Program-made: the position numbers and the translations under genes
In this document: one piece after another, positions 17,801-28,200 of the stretch
How positions within the stretch are numbered: the stretch's first letter is position 1
Layout of the letters: each line of letters begins with the position of its first letter
Notes under the pieces: generated by a model
The model's database searches: none
What the model saw: only the letters and a program-made list of their open reading frames with translations
What the model was told of the DNA's origin: nothing
Source of the DNA: Bacillota bacterium
Lineage (GTDB): Bacteria > Bacillota > Clostridia > Acetivibrionales > DSM-1351
Assembly (NCBI GenBank): GCA_023416275.1
Contig: JAEZIB010000121.1
Location: 1 to 35,361, forward strand
Length of the DNA stretch: 35,361 nt
Reading direction: 5' to 3'

Positions 17801-20800
17801 TTGTAACAGACAAAACTAAGCCTCTAATGGTTGTGCCTACTGATAAGACTGTAGAGGCAAATGCTGTAAGATCAATTATTGATATAGGTGAACCAGAGGT
17901 ATCAGATATTTTTGATTTTACAGTTAAAAGTGATAAGCCTGCAGATTTTCCTTTAGGTACTACAAAAGTAATTTGGACAGCTACTGATGAAAATGGAAAT
18001 GTTAGTACTGGAACACAGAATATTACAGTGAAGGATACTACAAAGCCTGAGCTAAAAGTGCCTGAGGACATAATTGCAGAAGCAACAGCAGTGCTTAGTC
18101 CTATAGCACTTGGAAAAGTAACTGCAACAGATATTTTTAATGTTACAATTAAAAACAATGCCAAGGAAGGTTTCTCTTTAGGTCAGACTGTTATTACCTG
18201 GACAGCAACAGATGCAAATGGAAATGTATCAACAGCTACGCAAAGAGTAACTGTTAAAGATACAACTGCACCTGCAATAATATCTGTTGAAGATATGACA
18301 GTTGAGGCTACAGATGTAATGACATCTGTAAATTTAGTGCAACCTGAAGTAACAGATATATTTAAAGTCAGCATGAGCAGTGATGCACCAGCTGTATTCC
18401 CACTTGGGACAACAAATGTAGTTTGGACTATAACCGATGAGAATGGTAACTCTACAACTGCAATACAATCAGTAACAATTGTGGATACTACAATGCCAGT
18501 TCTCAATCTACCTGCTGATATAAAATTGGAAGCAACAGCAGTAAGAACACCTGTAAACCTTATTTTAGCAACAGCAAGTGATATATTTGGTGCAGAAGTG
18601 ACAAGCGATGCGCCAGTTGATTTTGAAGTAGGAACTACAACTATTACTTGGACTGCAACTGATAAGAATGGAAATATTACTACAGGAACACAAAAGGTGA
18701 CAATTGAAGATACTACAAAGCCTGAATTAACAGCACCTGCAGCTGTTACAACAGAAGCAACCGCTGTGAGAACAACTTTAAACATTGGAATGGCAAAAGC
18801 AACTGATATTTTCAAAGTTGATGTCACAAATGATGCGCCAGCAGATTTCCCTATAGGGACAACTAAGGTGGTTTGGACAGCAACAGATGCAAACGGAAAT
18901 GTTTCAACAGCAGAGCAGTTTATTACAATTAAAGATACTACAAAGCCAGTATTAACAGTGCCTGATGCAATAACAACAGAGGCAACAGCAATAAAAACAC
19001 CTGTAAGTATTGGTGAAGCAACAGCAACTGATATCTTTAAAGTTGATGTTACAAATGATGCACCAGCAGATTATCCATTAGGAAAAACAGTAGTAAAATG
19101 GACTGCAACTGATGAAAATGGAAATGTTTCAACAGCAGAGCAGATTATTACAATAGTAGATACTACAAAGCCAGTATTAACAGTACCAGATGCAATAACA
19201 ACCGAAGCAACATCGGAAAAAACACCTGTAAGTATTGGATTGGCAACAGCAACTGACATTTTCAAAGTAACTGTTACAAGTGATGCACCTGTGAGTTATC
19301 CAATAGGAGAAACTATTGTAACATGGACAGCTACAGATGAAAACGGCAATGCTATAACAAAAGAGCAGGTTATTACAATTGTAGATACTACAAAACCAGA
19401 GCTTAAAGTACCTGATAATATAGAAGCAGAAGCAACAGCAGTGAGATCACTTATAAATATTAGAGAAGCAACAGCAACTGATATTTTTAAGGTAGATATA
19501 AAAAATGATGCACCTGCAGATTATCCAGTGGGCACAACTACGGTAACATGGACAGCAACTGATGCAAATGGAAATGTTACAACAAAAGAGCAAATTATTA
19601 AAATAGTAGATACTACTAAACCTGTACTTGTAATACCTGATTCAATAACAACAGAAGCAACTTCAATAAGAACACCTGTAAACATTGGTAAAGCAACAGC
19701 AACTGACATATTTAAAGTAGATCTTAAAAGCGATGCACCTGCAGATTATCCAGTGGGTACAACTACGGTAACATGGACAGCAAAAGATGAAAATGGCAAT
19801 GTTATAACAAAAGAACAGATTATTACAATAGTAGATACTACAAAGCCTGTATTGGTAGTACCTGGACCAGTGACAGCAGAAGCTATTGCTATTGAAACAC
19901 CAGTAAGCATAGGCGGAGCAACTGCAAGTGATATCTTTAAGGTTGATGTTATAAGTGATTCGCCTGAAAAATATAAGCTGGGGAAAACTACAGTAAAATG
20001 GACAGCAACAGATGCAAACGGAAATGTTTCAACAGCAGAACAGGTTATTACAATTGTAGATACAACAAAACCAGTTATAACAGCCCCAGAAGGAATCACA
20101 GCTGAAGCAACTGCAATTAATTCACCTGTTGAAATAGGACAAGCAACAGCAACTGATATTTACCCAGTTACTATTACTAGTGATAAGCCTGAAAGCTATA
20201 CATTAGGTACAAAAACAGTAAAATGGACAGCAACAGATGCAAATGGAAATGTATCGACAGCAGATCAGGTTATTACAATAATAGATACTACAAAGCCAGA
20301 AATAATTGCACCTAAGCCATTAACAGTTGAAGCAACTGCACTGAAAACACCTGTAAACTTAATTTCACCTGAAACCAGTGATATTTATGAGGTTACTACT
20401 TCACATAATGCACCTGCAGGTGGCTTTACATTAGGAACAACTGAGGTAACATGGACAGCAACTGATGCAAACGCAAATGTTTCAACAGTAACGCAGGAAG
20501 TTATTATAGTAGATACTACAAAACCTAGTATAGTTGCACCTAAGGATATAACAATGGAAGCAACAGCAGTCAGAACACTTGTAAGTTTAGGCTCACCTAC
20601 AACAAGTGATATCTTTAAGGTAACAACAACAAATAATGGACCAGCAGATTTTCCAATAGGAACAACTGTAGTAATCTGGACGGCAACTGATGAAAACGGA
20701 AATGTAGCAACAGCAGAACAAAAGGTTACAATAGTAGATACTACAAAGCCTGAATTAACAGTACCTGTAGCTGTAACAGCAGAAGCAACTGCTATCGATA

Positions 20801-23800
20801 CACCTGTAAGTATCGGGGAAGCAACAGCTACTGATATCTTTAAAGTAACTATTACAAATGATGATCCTAAAGAATATAAGTTGGGAGAAAAATTAGTAAC
20901 CTGGACAGCAACAGATGAAAATGGAAATGTTACAACAGCGGATCAGATTGTAAAAGTAGTAGATACTACAAAGCCAGAACTTACAATACCAGAGGATATA
21001 ACAGCAGAGGCAATTGCTATCAACACTCCTGTAGATATTGGGGAAGCAACAGCAACTGACATTTACCCAGTTACTATTACTAATGATAAGCCTGAAAGCT
21101 ATACATTAGGAACAAGAAAAGTAACATGGAAAGCAACAGATGCAAATGGAAATGTTACAACAAAAGAGCAGCTTATTACAATAGTAGATACCACAAAACC
21201 TGTAGTAACAGCACCAGCAGATATTACAAAAGAAGCAACAGCAGTATTAACACCTGTGAATATAGGAGTACCAACTACAAGTGATATCTATAAAGTAACT
21301 GTTAAGAGTGATGCACCAGCTACGTATCCTATAGGAACTACTATAGTAAGATGGGAAGTAATAGATGAAAATGGAAATGTAACAATAGTTGAGCAGAAAA
21401 TTACAATAGTAGATACTACAAAGCCAGAGCTGATAGCACCAAAGGATATAACAGCAGAGGCAACAGCAGTAAGAACTCCTGTAAAATTAGGTGAAGCAAC
21501 AGCAAGAGACATATTCAAAATTACTGTCACAAATGATGCTCCTGCAGATTTCCCAATAGGAACAACTGTAGTAACCTGGACAGCTACTGATGAAAATGGG
21601 AATGTAGCAACAGCAGAGCAGATGATCACAATAGTGGATACTACAAAGCCTGAGCTTATAGTTCCAGAGGATATAACAGCTAAAGCCACAGCAAGAAAAA
21701 CACCTGTAGACATAGGTGAAGCAATAGCAAAAGATATCTTTAAAGTGACTGTTATAAATGATGCACCAATAGCTTTTGAAAGAGGAGAAACTGTTGTAAC
21801 ATGGACAGCAACCGATGAGAATGGAAATGTTACAATAGCGAAGCAAAAAATTACAATTGTACATGATTGCAGACCAATTTTAATTATTCCTAAAGATATA
21901 ACAGTAGAGGCTACAGGAATAAAAACACCTGTAAACATTGGTGAAGCAACAGCAACTGATATTTTTGAAGTGACAATCACAAATAATGATATTAAAGAAT
22001 ATCCTTTAGGGAAAACAGTAGTAACTTGGAAAGCAATCGATGAGGATGGAAATGCATCAATTGCAGAACAGATTATAACAGTAGTAGATACCACAAAGCC
22101 AGTATTAACAGTGCCAGCAGATATCACAAAAGAAGCAACAGCAGTAAGAACGCCTGTAGATTTTGGAAGTGCAACAGCAACTGACATCTTTAAGGTGACT
22201 GTTACAAATAATGCGCCTGTAGATTTCCCAATAGGCACAACTGTGGTAACTTGGACTGCAACTGATGAAAACGGGAATGTAGCTACAGCAAAGCAGAATA
22301 TTACAATAGTAGATACTACTAAGCCAATCTTAAGAACAGGCCGTGATATGACTGTGGAAGCAACTGCAATAAAAACAGAAGTGGAAATATCAGCAGAAGC
22401 AAGTGATATCTTCAAAGTTAGTCTTACTTGTGATGTACCTGGATATGCACATATTGCTAGCATAGAATTTACTGATAACAATGTTTCATCAATTGGTAAG
22501 TATGCTCTTCCGTTAGGAAGTAACGAAATAACATGGACAGCAATGGATGAAAACGGAAATGTTACAAGAGCAGGACAGAATATAACAATAGTAGATACTA
22601 CAAAACCAGTACTTAAAGTACCAGCGGATGTTACTGCAGAAGCAACTGCATTAAAAACACCTGTAGACATAGGTGAAGCAACAGCAACTGACATCTTTAA
22701 GGTAGAAATCAAAAATAATGCACCTGAAGTCTATCCAATTGGAACTACTGTAGTAACCTGGATAGCAACCGATGAAAACGGAAATGTTACAACAGGAGTA
22801 CAGAATGTTACAATAATTGATACTACAATACCAGAGCTTACAATACCAAAGGATATAACAGCAGAAGCAACTGCAGTAAGAACACTTTTAGACATAGGTG
22901 AAGCAACAGCAACTGACATATTTCCTGTGATGATCACAAATGATGCACCTGCAGATTATCCAATTGGAACTACAGTAGTAAAATGGACAGCAACAGACGA
23001 AAACGGGAATGTTACAACAAAAGAGCAGGTTATCACAATAGTAGATACAACTAAGCCAAGCTTAAAAGTACATAGTGATTTTACTATGGAAGCAACTGCA
23101 ATTAAAACAGAAGTAAAAATAGGAGCAGAAGCAAGTGATATCTTTAAGGTTAGGCTCAAGTATAATGTACCAGGATCTATGTATGTTGATCCTGTAGAAT
23201 TTGCTGATAACAAGGTTACATTAGTTGAAAAGGTTGATGTTCCCCTTGGAAATAATGAAATACTATGGACAGCAATGGATGAAAACGGAAATGTTACAAC
23301 AGGAGTACAGAATGTTACAATAATAGATACTACAAAACCAGTGCTTGTGGTACCAGAGGATATAAAAGTAGAAGCAACAGCAATAAGAACACCTGTAGAT
23401 ATAGGTAAAGCAACAGCAACAGATATCTTTAAGGTGACAATCACAAATGATGCACCTGCAGACTATCCAATTGGAACTACTGTAGTTACCTGGACAGCAA
23501 CCGATGAAAACGGGAATGTTACAAGAGTAATACAGAATATTACAATAGTAGATACTACTAAACCAGAATTAACAGTACCAGCGTCTGTAACAACAGAAGC
23601 AACTGCCATTGAAACCACTGTAAGTATTGGTGAAGCAACAGCAACAGATATCTTTGAGGTGAAAATCACAAATAATGCACCTGCTGCATATCCAATAGGT
23701 ACTAAAGAAGTAGTCTGGACAGCAACTGATGAAAACGGGAATGTTGATACAAAAGAGCAGGTAATAATTATAGTAGATACTACTAAACCTGAATTAACAG

Positions 23801-24936
23801 TACCAAAAGAATTAACAGTAGAAGCAACAGCAATAAGAACACCTGTAGACATAGGTAAAGCAACAGCAACTGACATCTTTAAGGTAGAAATCACAAATAA
23901 TGCACCTGCAGACTATCCAATAGGAGATACAACTGTGATATGGACTGCAACAGATGAAAACGGCAATGTATCAACAAAAGAGCAGATTGTAACAATAATC
24001 GATACTACAATGCCAGTATTAGTATTACCTGAAGATATTATAAAAGAAGCTACTGCAGTTAGAACACCTGTAGACATTGGAAACGCAACGGCAACTGATA
24101 TATTTGATGTGACTATCAGAAATAATGCTAAGTCAGATTACGGAATAGGTGATACATATGTAGTCTGGATAGCAAAGGATGCAAATAATAATGTAGCTAC
24201 AGGAAGACAGAAGATAACAGTAATGGATACTACAAAGCCAGTATTAACAGTGCCTGCTGATGTAACAGTTACTGCAACTGGTACAAGAACAATTGTGCAA
24301 ATTGGACAGGCTACAGCAAAAGACATATTTGATGTAACAATAACAAATGATGCTCCTGCTGATTTCCCTGTTGGTCAAACAGTAGTAACTTGGACTGCAA
24401 AGGATGTCAATGGAAATGTTACTACAGCAACACAGAAAGTAATTGTAATAGCACCTCAAAATACAGTAACTCTGAAGGCATATAATTCTACAAAATCAAA
24501 TACATCAAATACAATTGATCCAAGAATTATGCTAGAGAATACAAGCAATACAACAATTAATCTATCAAATATAAAGATTAGATACTATTATACTGTTGAT
24601 GGTGAAAAAGGCCAGACGTATTACTGTGATTATGCACAACACGTTACAGCTTCTGGTTCACAGAGTAATATTACTTCTAGCGTGACTGGAGCTGCCCAAA
24701 AGAGTGCTGTTAAGACAGGAAGTGATTATTATCTTGAAATAAGCTTCTCAAGCAATGCTGGTAGCCTTAAACCAGGTGAAAAAGTTGAAATTCAAGGTAG
24801 ACTTACTAAATCAGATTGGACAAACTATACTCAATCTAATGATTACTCCTTTAACTCAACGGCAACAAGTTATACTGAAAACTCAAAGATAACAGTATAT
24901 TCATCAGGCACTCTAATCTATGGTTTAGAACCATAA
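14884..24936 (+). CDS. Giant secreted HYR-repeat protein with C-terminal CBM3
   Basis: 3350 residues. A signal peptide (hydrophobic core about 24-42, cleavage near VYSA) precedes a Big_1/invasin-like Ig domain (about 55-185) and several Ig-like domains of the D.SGV..IYY.V...WAVD..GN type (about 190-445). Residues 447-3189 are 36 consecutive HYR domains, mostly 75 residues, with the pattern DTTKP.L..P..ITxEATA..TPV.IG.ATATDIF.VT..NDAPADYPIGTTxVTWTATDENGNV. The last 158 residues (3193-3350) are a family 3 carbohydrate-binding module: IKIRYYYTVDGEKGQ, DYYLEISFS, KPGEKVEIQGRLTKSDW and YTQSNDYSF. The Arg and Trp of the cellulose-binding strip are kept, while the usual His of the CDH motif is Tyr. 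No dockerin, cohesin, SLH or LPXTG motif was seen. It probably acts as a long fibrous tether to cellulose. ATG 14884 is preferred over 14869 because GGAGGG is 7 bases upstream. Confidence 0.92.
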   Translation: MKHLKTLFQKVNSCFGEQKIVTYFCMLLILSAFFSVTINQNEVYSATGSVGTIYAASPIRQQMRLGQATAVVPGGRGFMLPQAIVVKDNSGNPIAGLQITFEVSDNSSITASMRGYSSRIVKIMTDANGMALATNTYAGYLGEAYQVYSKLAKTVDTLTVTASAPGFNSVTFEVEVGTVGSNIIDNTNPFISVSASNKNGTYIAGTWSKDPVTVHYTATDSLSDIKSFTPDQIFSEDGANQTATGEAVDAVNLTQSISFGPINIDKTAPVTTAVATQPLYGNWNNNTVEIEFEASDSVSGIAAIYYKVNDETPVKTESSNFKATIESEGIKQISYWAVDKAGNKEADKTLTVQIDKSSPTLIKELSPNANQNGWNNTNVTLKLTASDIYSGVKEIYYQVGEAGVEIKENGSSTSVLLTEERTTRVTFWAVDNLGFVSEKETVSVNIDKTNPVLKVPQDIVLEATAIKTPVTIGTATVEDISEKNITNDAPKEGFPVGVTKVKWIAEDSVGNKTEGVQTITIKDTTKPLLTVQGNIVKEATGILTPVVVGPAEAKDIFSVTITNNAPKEGFPIGDTKVIFTATDENGNSVTAEQYVTIKDKTPPVLTLPANITSREATAVRTPVDIGMATAKDIFAVTVENNAPADYEVGTTNVAWTAKDANGNVSTGIQKVNVVDTTKPVLDIPEDITIEADARRMKLNIGEATATDIFPVTIKNDAPADFGVGTTKVTWTATDSNGNVTTKVQNITVTDKTKPTIKVQNDITIEATGRTTPVQMVLPDVSDIFETTITNNAPTNSIFPIGQTTVTWTVTDANGNVSTGVQIVNVVDTTNPLLTLPKDIKVEATAIRTPVTIGIATAADIFTVTVENNAPADFPIGTTEVKWTATDENGNVTEGVQKINVVDTTKPVITITGNTNVEATGRRTPVTFKATATDIFKVTITDGALADYPLGTSKVTVTAKDENGNIATAEVIIVVTDKTKPLMVVPTDKTVEANAVRSIIDIGEPEVSDIFDFTVKSDKPADFPLGTTKVIWTATDENGNVSTGTQNITVKDTTKPELKVPEDIIAEATAVLSPIALGKVTATDIFNVTIKNNAKEGFSLGQTVITWTATDANGNVSTATQRVTVKDTTAPAIISVEDMTVEATDVMTSVNLVQPEVTDIFKVSMSSDAPAVFPLGTTNVVWTITDENGNSTTAIQSVTIVDTTMPVLNLPADIKLEATAVRTPVNLILATASDIFGAEVTSDAPVDFEVGTTTITWTATDKNGNITTGTQKVTIEDTTKPELTAPAAVTTEATAVRTTLNIGMAKATDIFKVDVTNDAPADFPIGTTKVVWTATDANGNVSTAEQFITIKDTTKPVLTVPDAITTEATAIKTPVSIGEATATDIFKVDVTNDAPADYPLGKTVVKWTATDENGNVSTAEQIITIVDTTKPVLTVPDAITTEATSEKTPVSIGLATATDIFKVTVTSDAPVSYPIGETIVTWTATDENGNAITKEQVITIVDTTKPELKVPDNIEAEATAVRSLINIREATATDIFKVDIKNDAPADYPVGTTTVTWTATDANGNVTTKEQIIKIVDTTKPVLVIPDSITTEATSIRTPVNIGKATATDIFKVDLKSDAPADYPVGTTTVTWTAKDENGNVITKEQIITIVDTTKPVLVVPGPVTAEAIAIETPVSIGGATASDIFKVDVISDSPEKYKLGKTTVKWTATDANGNVSTAEQVITIVDTTKPVITAPEGITAEATAINSPVEIGQATATDIYPVTITSDKPESYTLGTKTVKWTATDANGNVSTADQVITIIDTTKPEIIAPKPLTVEATALKTPVNLISPETSDIYEVTTSHNAPAGGFTLGTTEVTWTATDANANVSTVTQEVIIVDTTKPSIVAPKDITMEATAVRTLVSLGSPTTSDIFKVTTTNNGPADFPIGTTVVIWTATDENGNVATAEQKVTIVDTTKPELTVPVAVTAEATAIDTPVSIGEATATDIFKVTITNDDPKEYKLGEKLVTWTATDENGNVTTADQIVKVVDTTKPELTIPEDITAEAIAINTPVDIGEATATDIYPVTITNDKPESYTLGTRKVTWKATDANGNVTTKEQLITIVDTTKPVVTAPADITKEATAVLTPVNIGVPTTSDIYKVTVKSDAPATYPIGTTIVRWEVIDENGNVTIVEQKITIVDTTKPELIAPKDITAEATAVRTPVKLGEATARDIFKITVTNDAPADFPIGTTVVTWTATDENGNVATAEQMITIVDTTKPELIVPEDITAKATARKTPVDIGEAIAKDIFKVTVINDAPIAFERGETVVTWTATDENGNVTIAKQKITIVHDCRPILIIPKDITVEATGIKTPVNIGEATATDIFEVTITNNDIKEYPLGKTVVTWKAIDEDGNASIAEQIITVVDTTKPVLTVPADITKEATAVRTPVDFGSATATDIFKVTVTNNAPVDFPIGTTVVTWTATDENGNVATAKQNITIVDTTKPILRTGRDMTVEATAIKTEVEISAEASDIFKVSLTCDVPGYAHIASIEFTDNNVSSIGKYALPLGSNEITWTAMDENGNVTRAGQNITIVDTTKPVLKVPADVTAEATALKTPVDIGEATATDIFKVEIKNNAPEVYPIGTTVVTWIATDENGNVTTGVQNVTIIDTTIPELTIPKDITAEATAVRTLLDIGEATATDIFPVMITNDAPADYPIGTTVVKWTATDENGNVTTKEQVITIVDTTKPSLKVHSDFTMEATAIKTEVKIGAEASDIFKVRLKYNVPGSMYVDPVEFADNKVTLVEKVDVPLGNNEILWTAMDENGNVTTGVQNVTIIDTTKPVLVVPEDIKVEATAIRTPVDIGKATATDIFKVTITNDAPADYPIGTTVVTWTATDENGNVTRVIQNITIVDTTKPELTVPASVTTEATAIETTVSIGEATATDIFEVKITNNAPAAYPIGTKEVVWTATDENGNVDTKEQVIIIVDTTKPELTVPKELTVEATAIRTPVDIGKATATDIFKVEITNNAPADYPIGDTTVIWTATDENGNVSTKEQIVTIIDTTMPVLVLPEDIIKEATAVRTPVDIGNATATDIFDVTIRNNAKSDYGIGDTYVVWIAKDANNNVATGRQKITVMDTTKPVLTVPADVTVTATGTRTIVQIGQATAKDIFDVTITNDAPADFPVGQTVVTWTAKDVNGNVTTATQKVIVIAPQNTVTLKAYNSTKSNTSNTIDPRIMLENTSNTTINLSNIKIRYYYTVDGEKGQTYYCDYAQHVTASGSQSNITSSVTGAAQKSAVKTGSDYYLEISFSSNAGSLKPGEKVEIQGRLTKSDWTNYTQSNDYSFNSTATSYTENSKITVYSSGTLIYGLEP
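16222..24450 (+). repeat. 36 tandem HYR-coding units of about 225 bp
   Basis: In-frame DNA repeats, mostly 225 bases each. Units 28 (22312-22593) and 31 (23044-23325) are 282 bases because of a 19-residue insertion between the central strands; they lie three units apart, which points to duplication of a three-unit block. Unit 26 begins HDCRP instead of DTTKP. Many neighbours share long identical stretches, so unit number is likely to vary between strains and to be mis-assembled from short reads. Confidence 0.95.
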
Positions 24937-24950
24937 CAAGAAACAATTGT

Positions 24951-24989
24951 TTTCAGGCTGCAGCTCCTAAAAGGGATTGCAGCCTGAAA
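24951..24989 (+). terminator. Terminator hairpin after the HYR gene
   Basis: TTTCAGGCTGCA (24951-24962) and TGCAGCCTGAAA (24978-24989) are perfect 12-base complements with a 15-base loop, starting 14 bases after the stop codon. No T run follows on the plus strand, but stem strength and position favour termination or 3' end protection. Confidence 0.6.
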
Positions 24990-25006
24990 GCATGTTATCG
25001 ATAAGG

Positions 25007-25070
25007 AACTTAAATTTATCAGTTAAAATTGTAGAGTGGGGCTTATTAATGGAAAGCTGAGTAAGGAATA
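25007..25070 (+). repeat. Leader element, copy C (diverged)
   Basis: AACTTAAATTTATCAGTT, then AAAATTGTAG, CTTATTAATGGAAAGCTGAG and AAGGAAT align in order with the element at 35171-35235, at roughly three matches in four. The hairpin arms have decayed. It lies in the 236-base gap before the leucine-rich repeat gene. Confidence 0.45.
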
Positions 25071-25163
25071 AAAAATATGAGCATTACTCCAATATAGAAG
25101 TACTTAACAGCTCTACAGTTAATAAGATACAAAAATACATAATTTAGCGCTTAAAATATTATT

Positions 25164-25217
25164 AGGGAGGATTTGACAAGGGTACATAGAGTTAAAATAC
25201 CCCTTGTCAGTAAAATT
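25164..25217 (+). promoter_or_regulatory. Ribosome site separated from ATG by a perfect-arm hairpin
   Basis: AGGGAGG (25164-25170) is followed by TGACAAGGGTA (25174-25184), a 13-base loop and TACCCCTTGTCA (25198-25209), complementary except for one bulged C, then ATG at 25218. If the hairpin folds, the effective gap from ribosome site to ATG is about 11 bases; unfolded, it is 47. The alternative is a start at TTG 25173, only 2 bases from the ribosome site. Confidence 0.5.
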
Positions 25218-28200
25218 ATGAAGAACAATAAGAAAACTAGCATTATGAGAAAGATTTTAAGCTTTACTTTAACAGCTATTATTATTTTTACAATGATTCC
25301 AATTAGCAAAGCATCTGGAGCAGATGTTGGCATAGGTACAGATGGTAGTATTGTTGATTTGAGCTTGTGGAATTATACTGCTGATTATAATAGTTACAGT
25401 CTAAATAAATATAAAGGAAGCTTTGTAGATGGTAAAATAACTGGAAGTGTACCTGCTATTATAAACGGAATTCCTGTTGCAGCAATGAGCTCTACCTTTG
25501 AAAGCTTTACAGATTTGATGCAAGCACCAGATATACCAGATAGTGTTATACATATGAATTCTACTTTTTCTGGCTGTACCAGCTTAATGCAAGTACCAGA
25601 GATACCAAATATAGTAAGAGATATGGAGGCAACCTTTTCTGATTGCACGAACTTAACAGGGAATATATTTATTCCAAAGACAGTAATTAGAATATCTGAT
25701 ATTTTCACTAATACATCAATGCCAATAACTATGATATATTCATCAGATAATGCCGCAGCAGCTTCAAGTACAGTTCCCGCTAATGTTACAAAGGTAATAG
25801 ATTCAGTTTCACCAGTAATAACAAGTGTTACTGGAGTTAATACTTCTAAAATAACAATTAATGCTACTGACGATTATAAAGTATATAAGTATGCTGTAAC
25901 AACATCTGCTGCCATTGCAGTTTCTAGTGTAATCACCACTTCTGCCATTACAACATCTGATACTGTTCCAACCACAAGCTGGCAGTCATCAAATGTATTT
26001 TCAAATCTGCCATATGGTATATACTATGCATGGGCAATGGACGGTGTTGGAAATATTAGTGAAAGTAAAAGCTTTACTATTTCTGAAGCTGTCGGTACAG
26101 ATGGAAGTTCTGTTGATTTGAACCTGTGGGATTATACTATCAAAGGTGATACTTATTGTCTGAATGGATATAAAGGGAGTATTGTAGATGGTAAAATAGT
26201 TGGCAGTGTACCTGCTATTATATATGGGATACCTGTTACGGAGATGAACGATACCTTTAAAGGGCTTACAGGATTGACACAGCCACCTGAGATACCAAGT
26301 AGTGTAATAAGTATGGATTCTACATTTTTTGATTGTAAAGGTTTAATACAAGCCCCACAAATACCAAATAGCGTAACAAATATGAGGTATACTTTTAATG
26401 GCTGTACAGGGTTGACTCAGGCGCCAAGAATTCCAAACGGTGTAATAAGTATGAATCATACCTTTTCTAATTGCACGAGATTGACCGAACCACCTGAAAT
26501 ACCAAATAGTGTTACAGACATGAATGCTACTTTTTCAAAATGTATTAATTTAATACAGCTACCTGAAATACCTGATAGTGTAGTTGATTTGTCATATGCT
26601 TTTTATATGTGCTCAGGATTAAGCAAAGCATCTATAATACCAAATAGTGTAACTAATTTACAATACACATTTTATGGATGTAACAACCTAACAGGAGATG
26701 TATTAATTCCAAAATCAGTAACAAAAATATCTAACATTTTTACAAATACCTCAATGCCGATAACTATGGTATATTCATCAAATAACAAGTTAGCAAAAGC
26801 ATATAGTGCGCCGGCTAATGTTACAAAAGTAATAGATTCAGTTTCACCTATAATATCCAGTGTGAGTGTAGCAGATAACTCTATTGTAGCAATTAATGCC
26901 AGTGATGACTATTTGGTAGAAAAGTATGCCATAACCACCTCTAATACTGTACCAACAACAGACTGGCAAGCATCAAACAAGTTTTCAAATCTGTCTATTG
27001 GCAGATATTATGCATGGGCAATGGATTATGCAGGGAACATAAGTGTAAGTAAAAGTTTTATGTTTCCTACAGTTGTTGCAATAGGTACAGATGGAAGCGA
27101 TGTGGATTTGAGCTTGTGGGATTATACTGATAATGGGAATACTAATAGTTTGGTTAAATATGTAGGCAGCTTCGTAGATGGGAAAATTATTGGAACTGTT
27201 CCTGCTAAAATAAATGGAAAGCCTGTTACCGTAATGTCGAATACCTTTAAGGGTTGCAAAGGCTTGATTAAAGCACCGCAAATACCAACTAGTGTAACAG
27301 ATATGTCCTATACCTTTGATGGCTGTACTGGTTTGAACCAAGCACCAAAGTTGCCAAATGGTGTAATAGACATGAGATATACATTTAATGGATGTAAAGC
27401 GTTGACCCAAGCGCCAGAGTTGCCCAATAGTGTCACAACTATAAATCATACTTTTTCAGGCTGCACAGCTTTAATCCAAGCACCAAAAATACCAAATAAC
27501 ATAACTGATATGAATGCAGCTTTTTCTAAATGTTCTAAACTATCTAAAGCACCCGAAATACCTGCTAGTGTAGTAGATATGTCTTATGCTTTTTATATGT
27601 GTACAGGATTAACCCAAATACCTGTAATACCCGATAGTATAACAGACATGAAATACACTTTTTATGGTTGCACAAACCTAACAGGAAATCTATTTATAAA
27701 AAAATCAGTAATCAGAATGTCAAACATTTTCACAGGTACCTTAATGCCAATAACTATGGTTTATTCAAATGATAATACTGCAGCAAAGGCATATAGTGAG
27801 CCAGCTAATGTTACAAAAGTAATAGATTCATTGGCACCAGAAATAACCAATGTTAACCAAACATATTCATCTATAATATTAATTGCAAGTGATGATTATC
27901 TAGTAGAGAAGTATGCTATAACCACGTCTAATACTGCTCCAACTACGGGGTGGCAGTCATCGAATGTATTTTTAGATATTCCTGACGGAAGATATTATGC
28001 CTGGGCAATTGATAGAGTGGGGAATATTAGTAAAAGTAATGTATTTGTATTTCCTCAAACAACTGCTGCTGTAGGTACAGATGGAAGTAGCGTTGATTTG
28101 AAATTGTGGAAGTATACTAATAATGGAGACACATATAGTCTTGACGGATACGAAGGTAGTATTGTAAATGGTAAAATAGTTGGAAGTGTACCAGCTACTA

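Noticed and set aside
21288..22712. 474-codon minus-strand frame, and many others, opposite the HYR gene
   Set aside because: They are shadows produced by the repeated codon pattern of the HYR units, valine/serine/threonine-rich and without ribosome sites.
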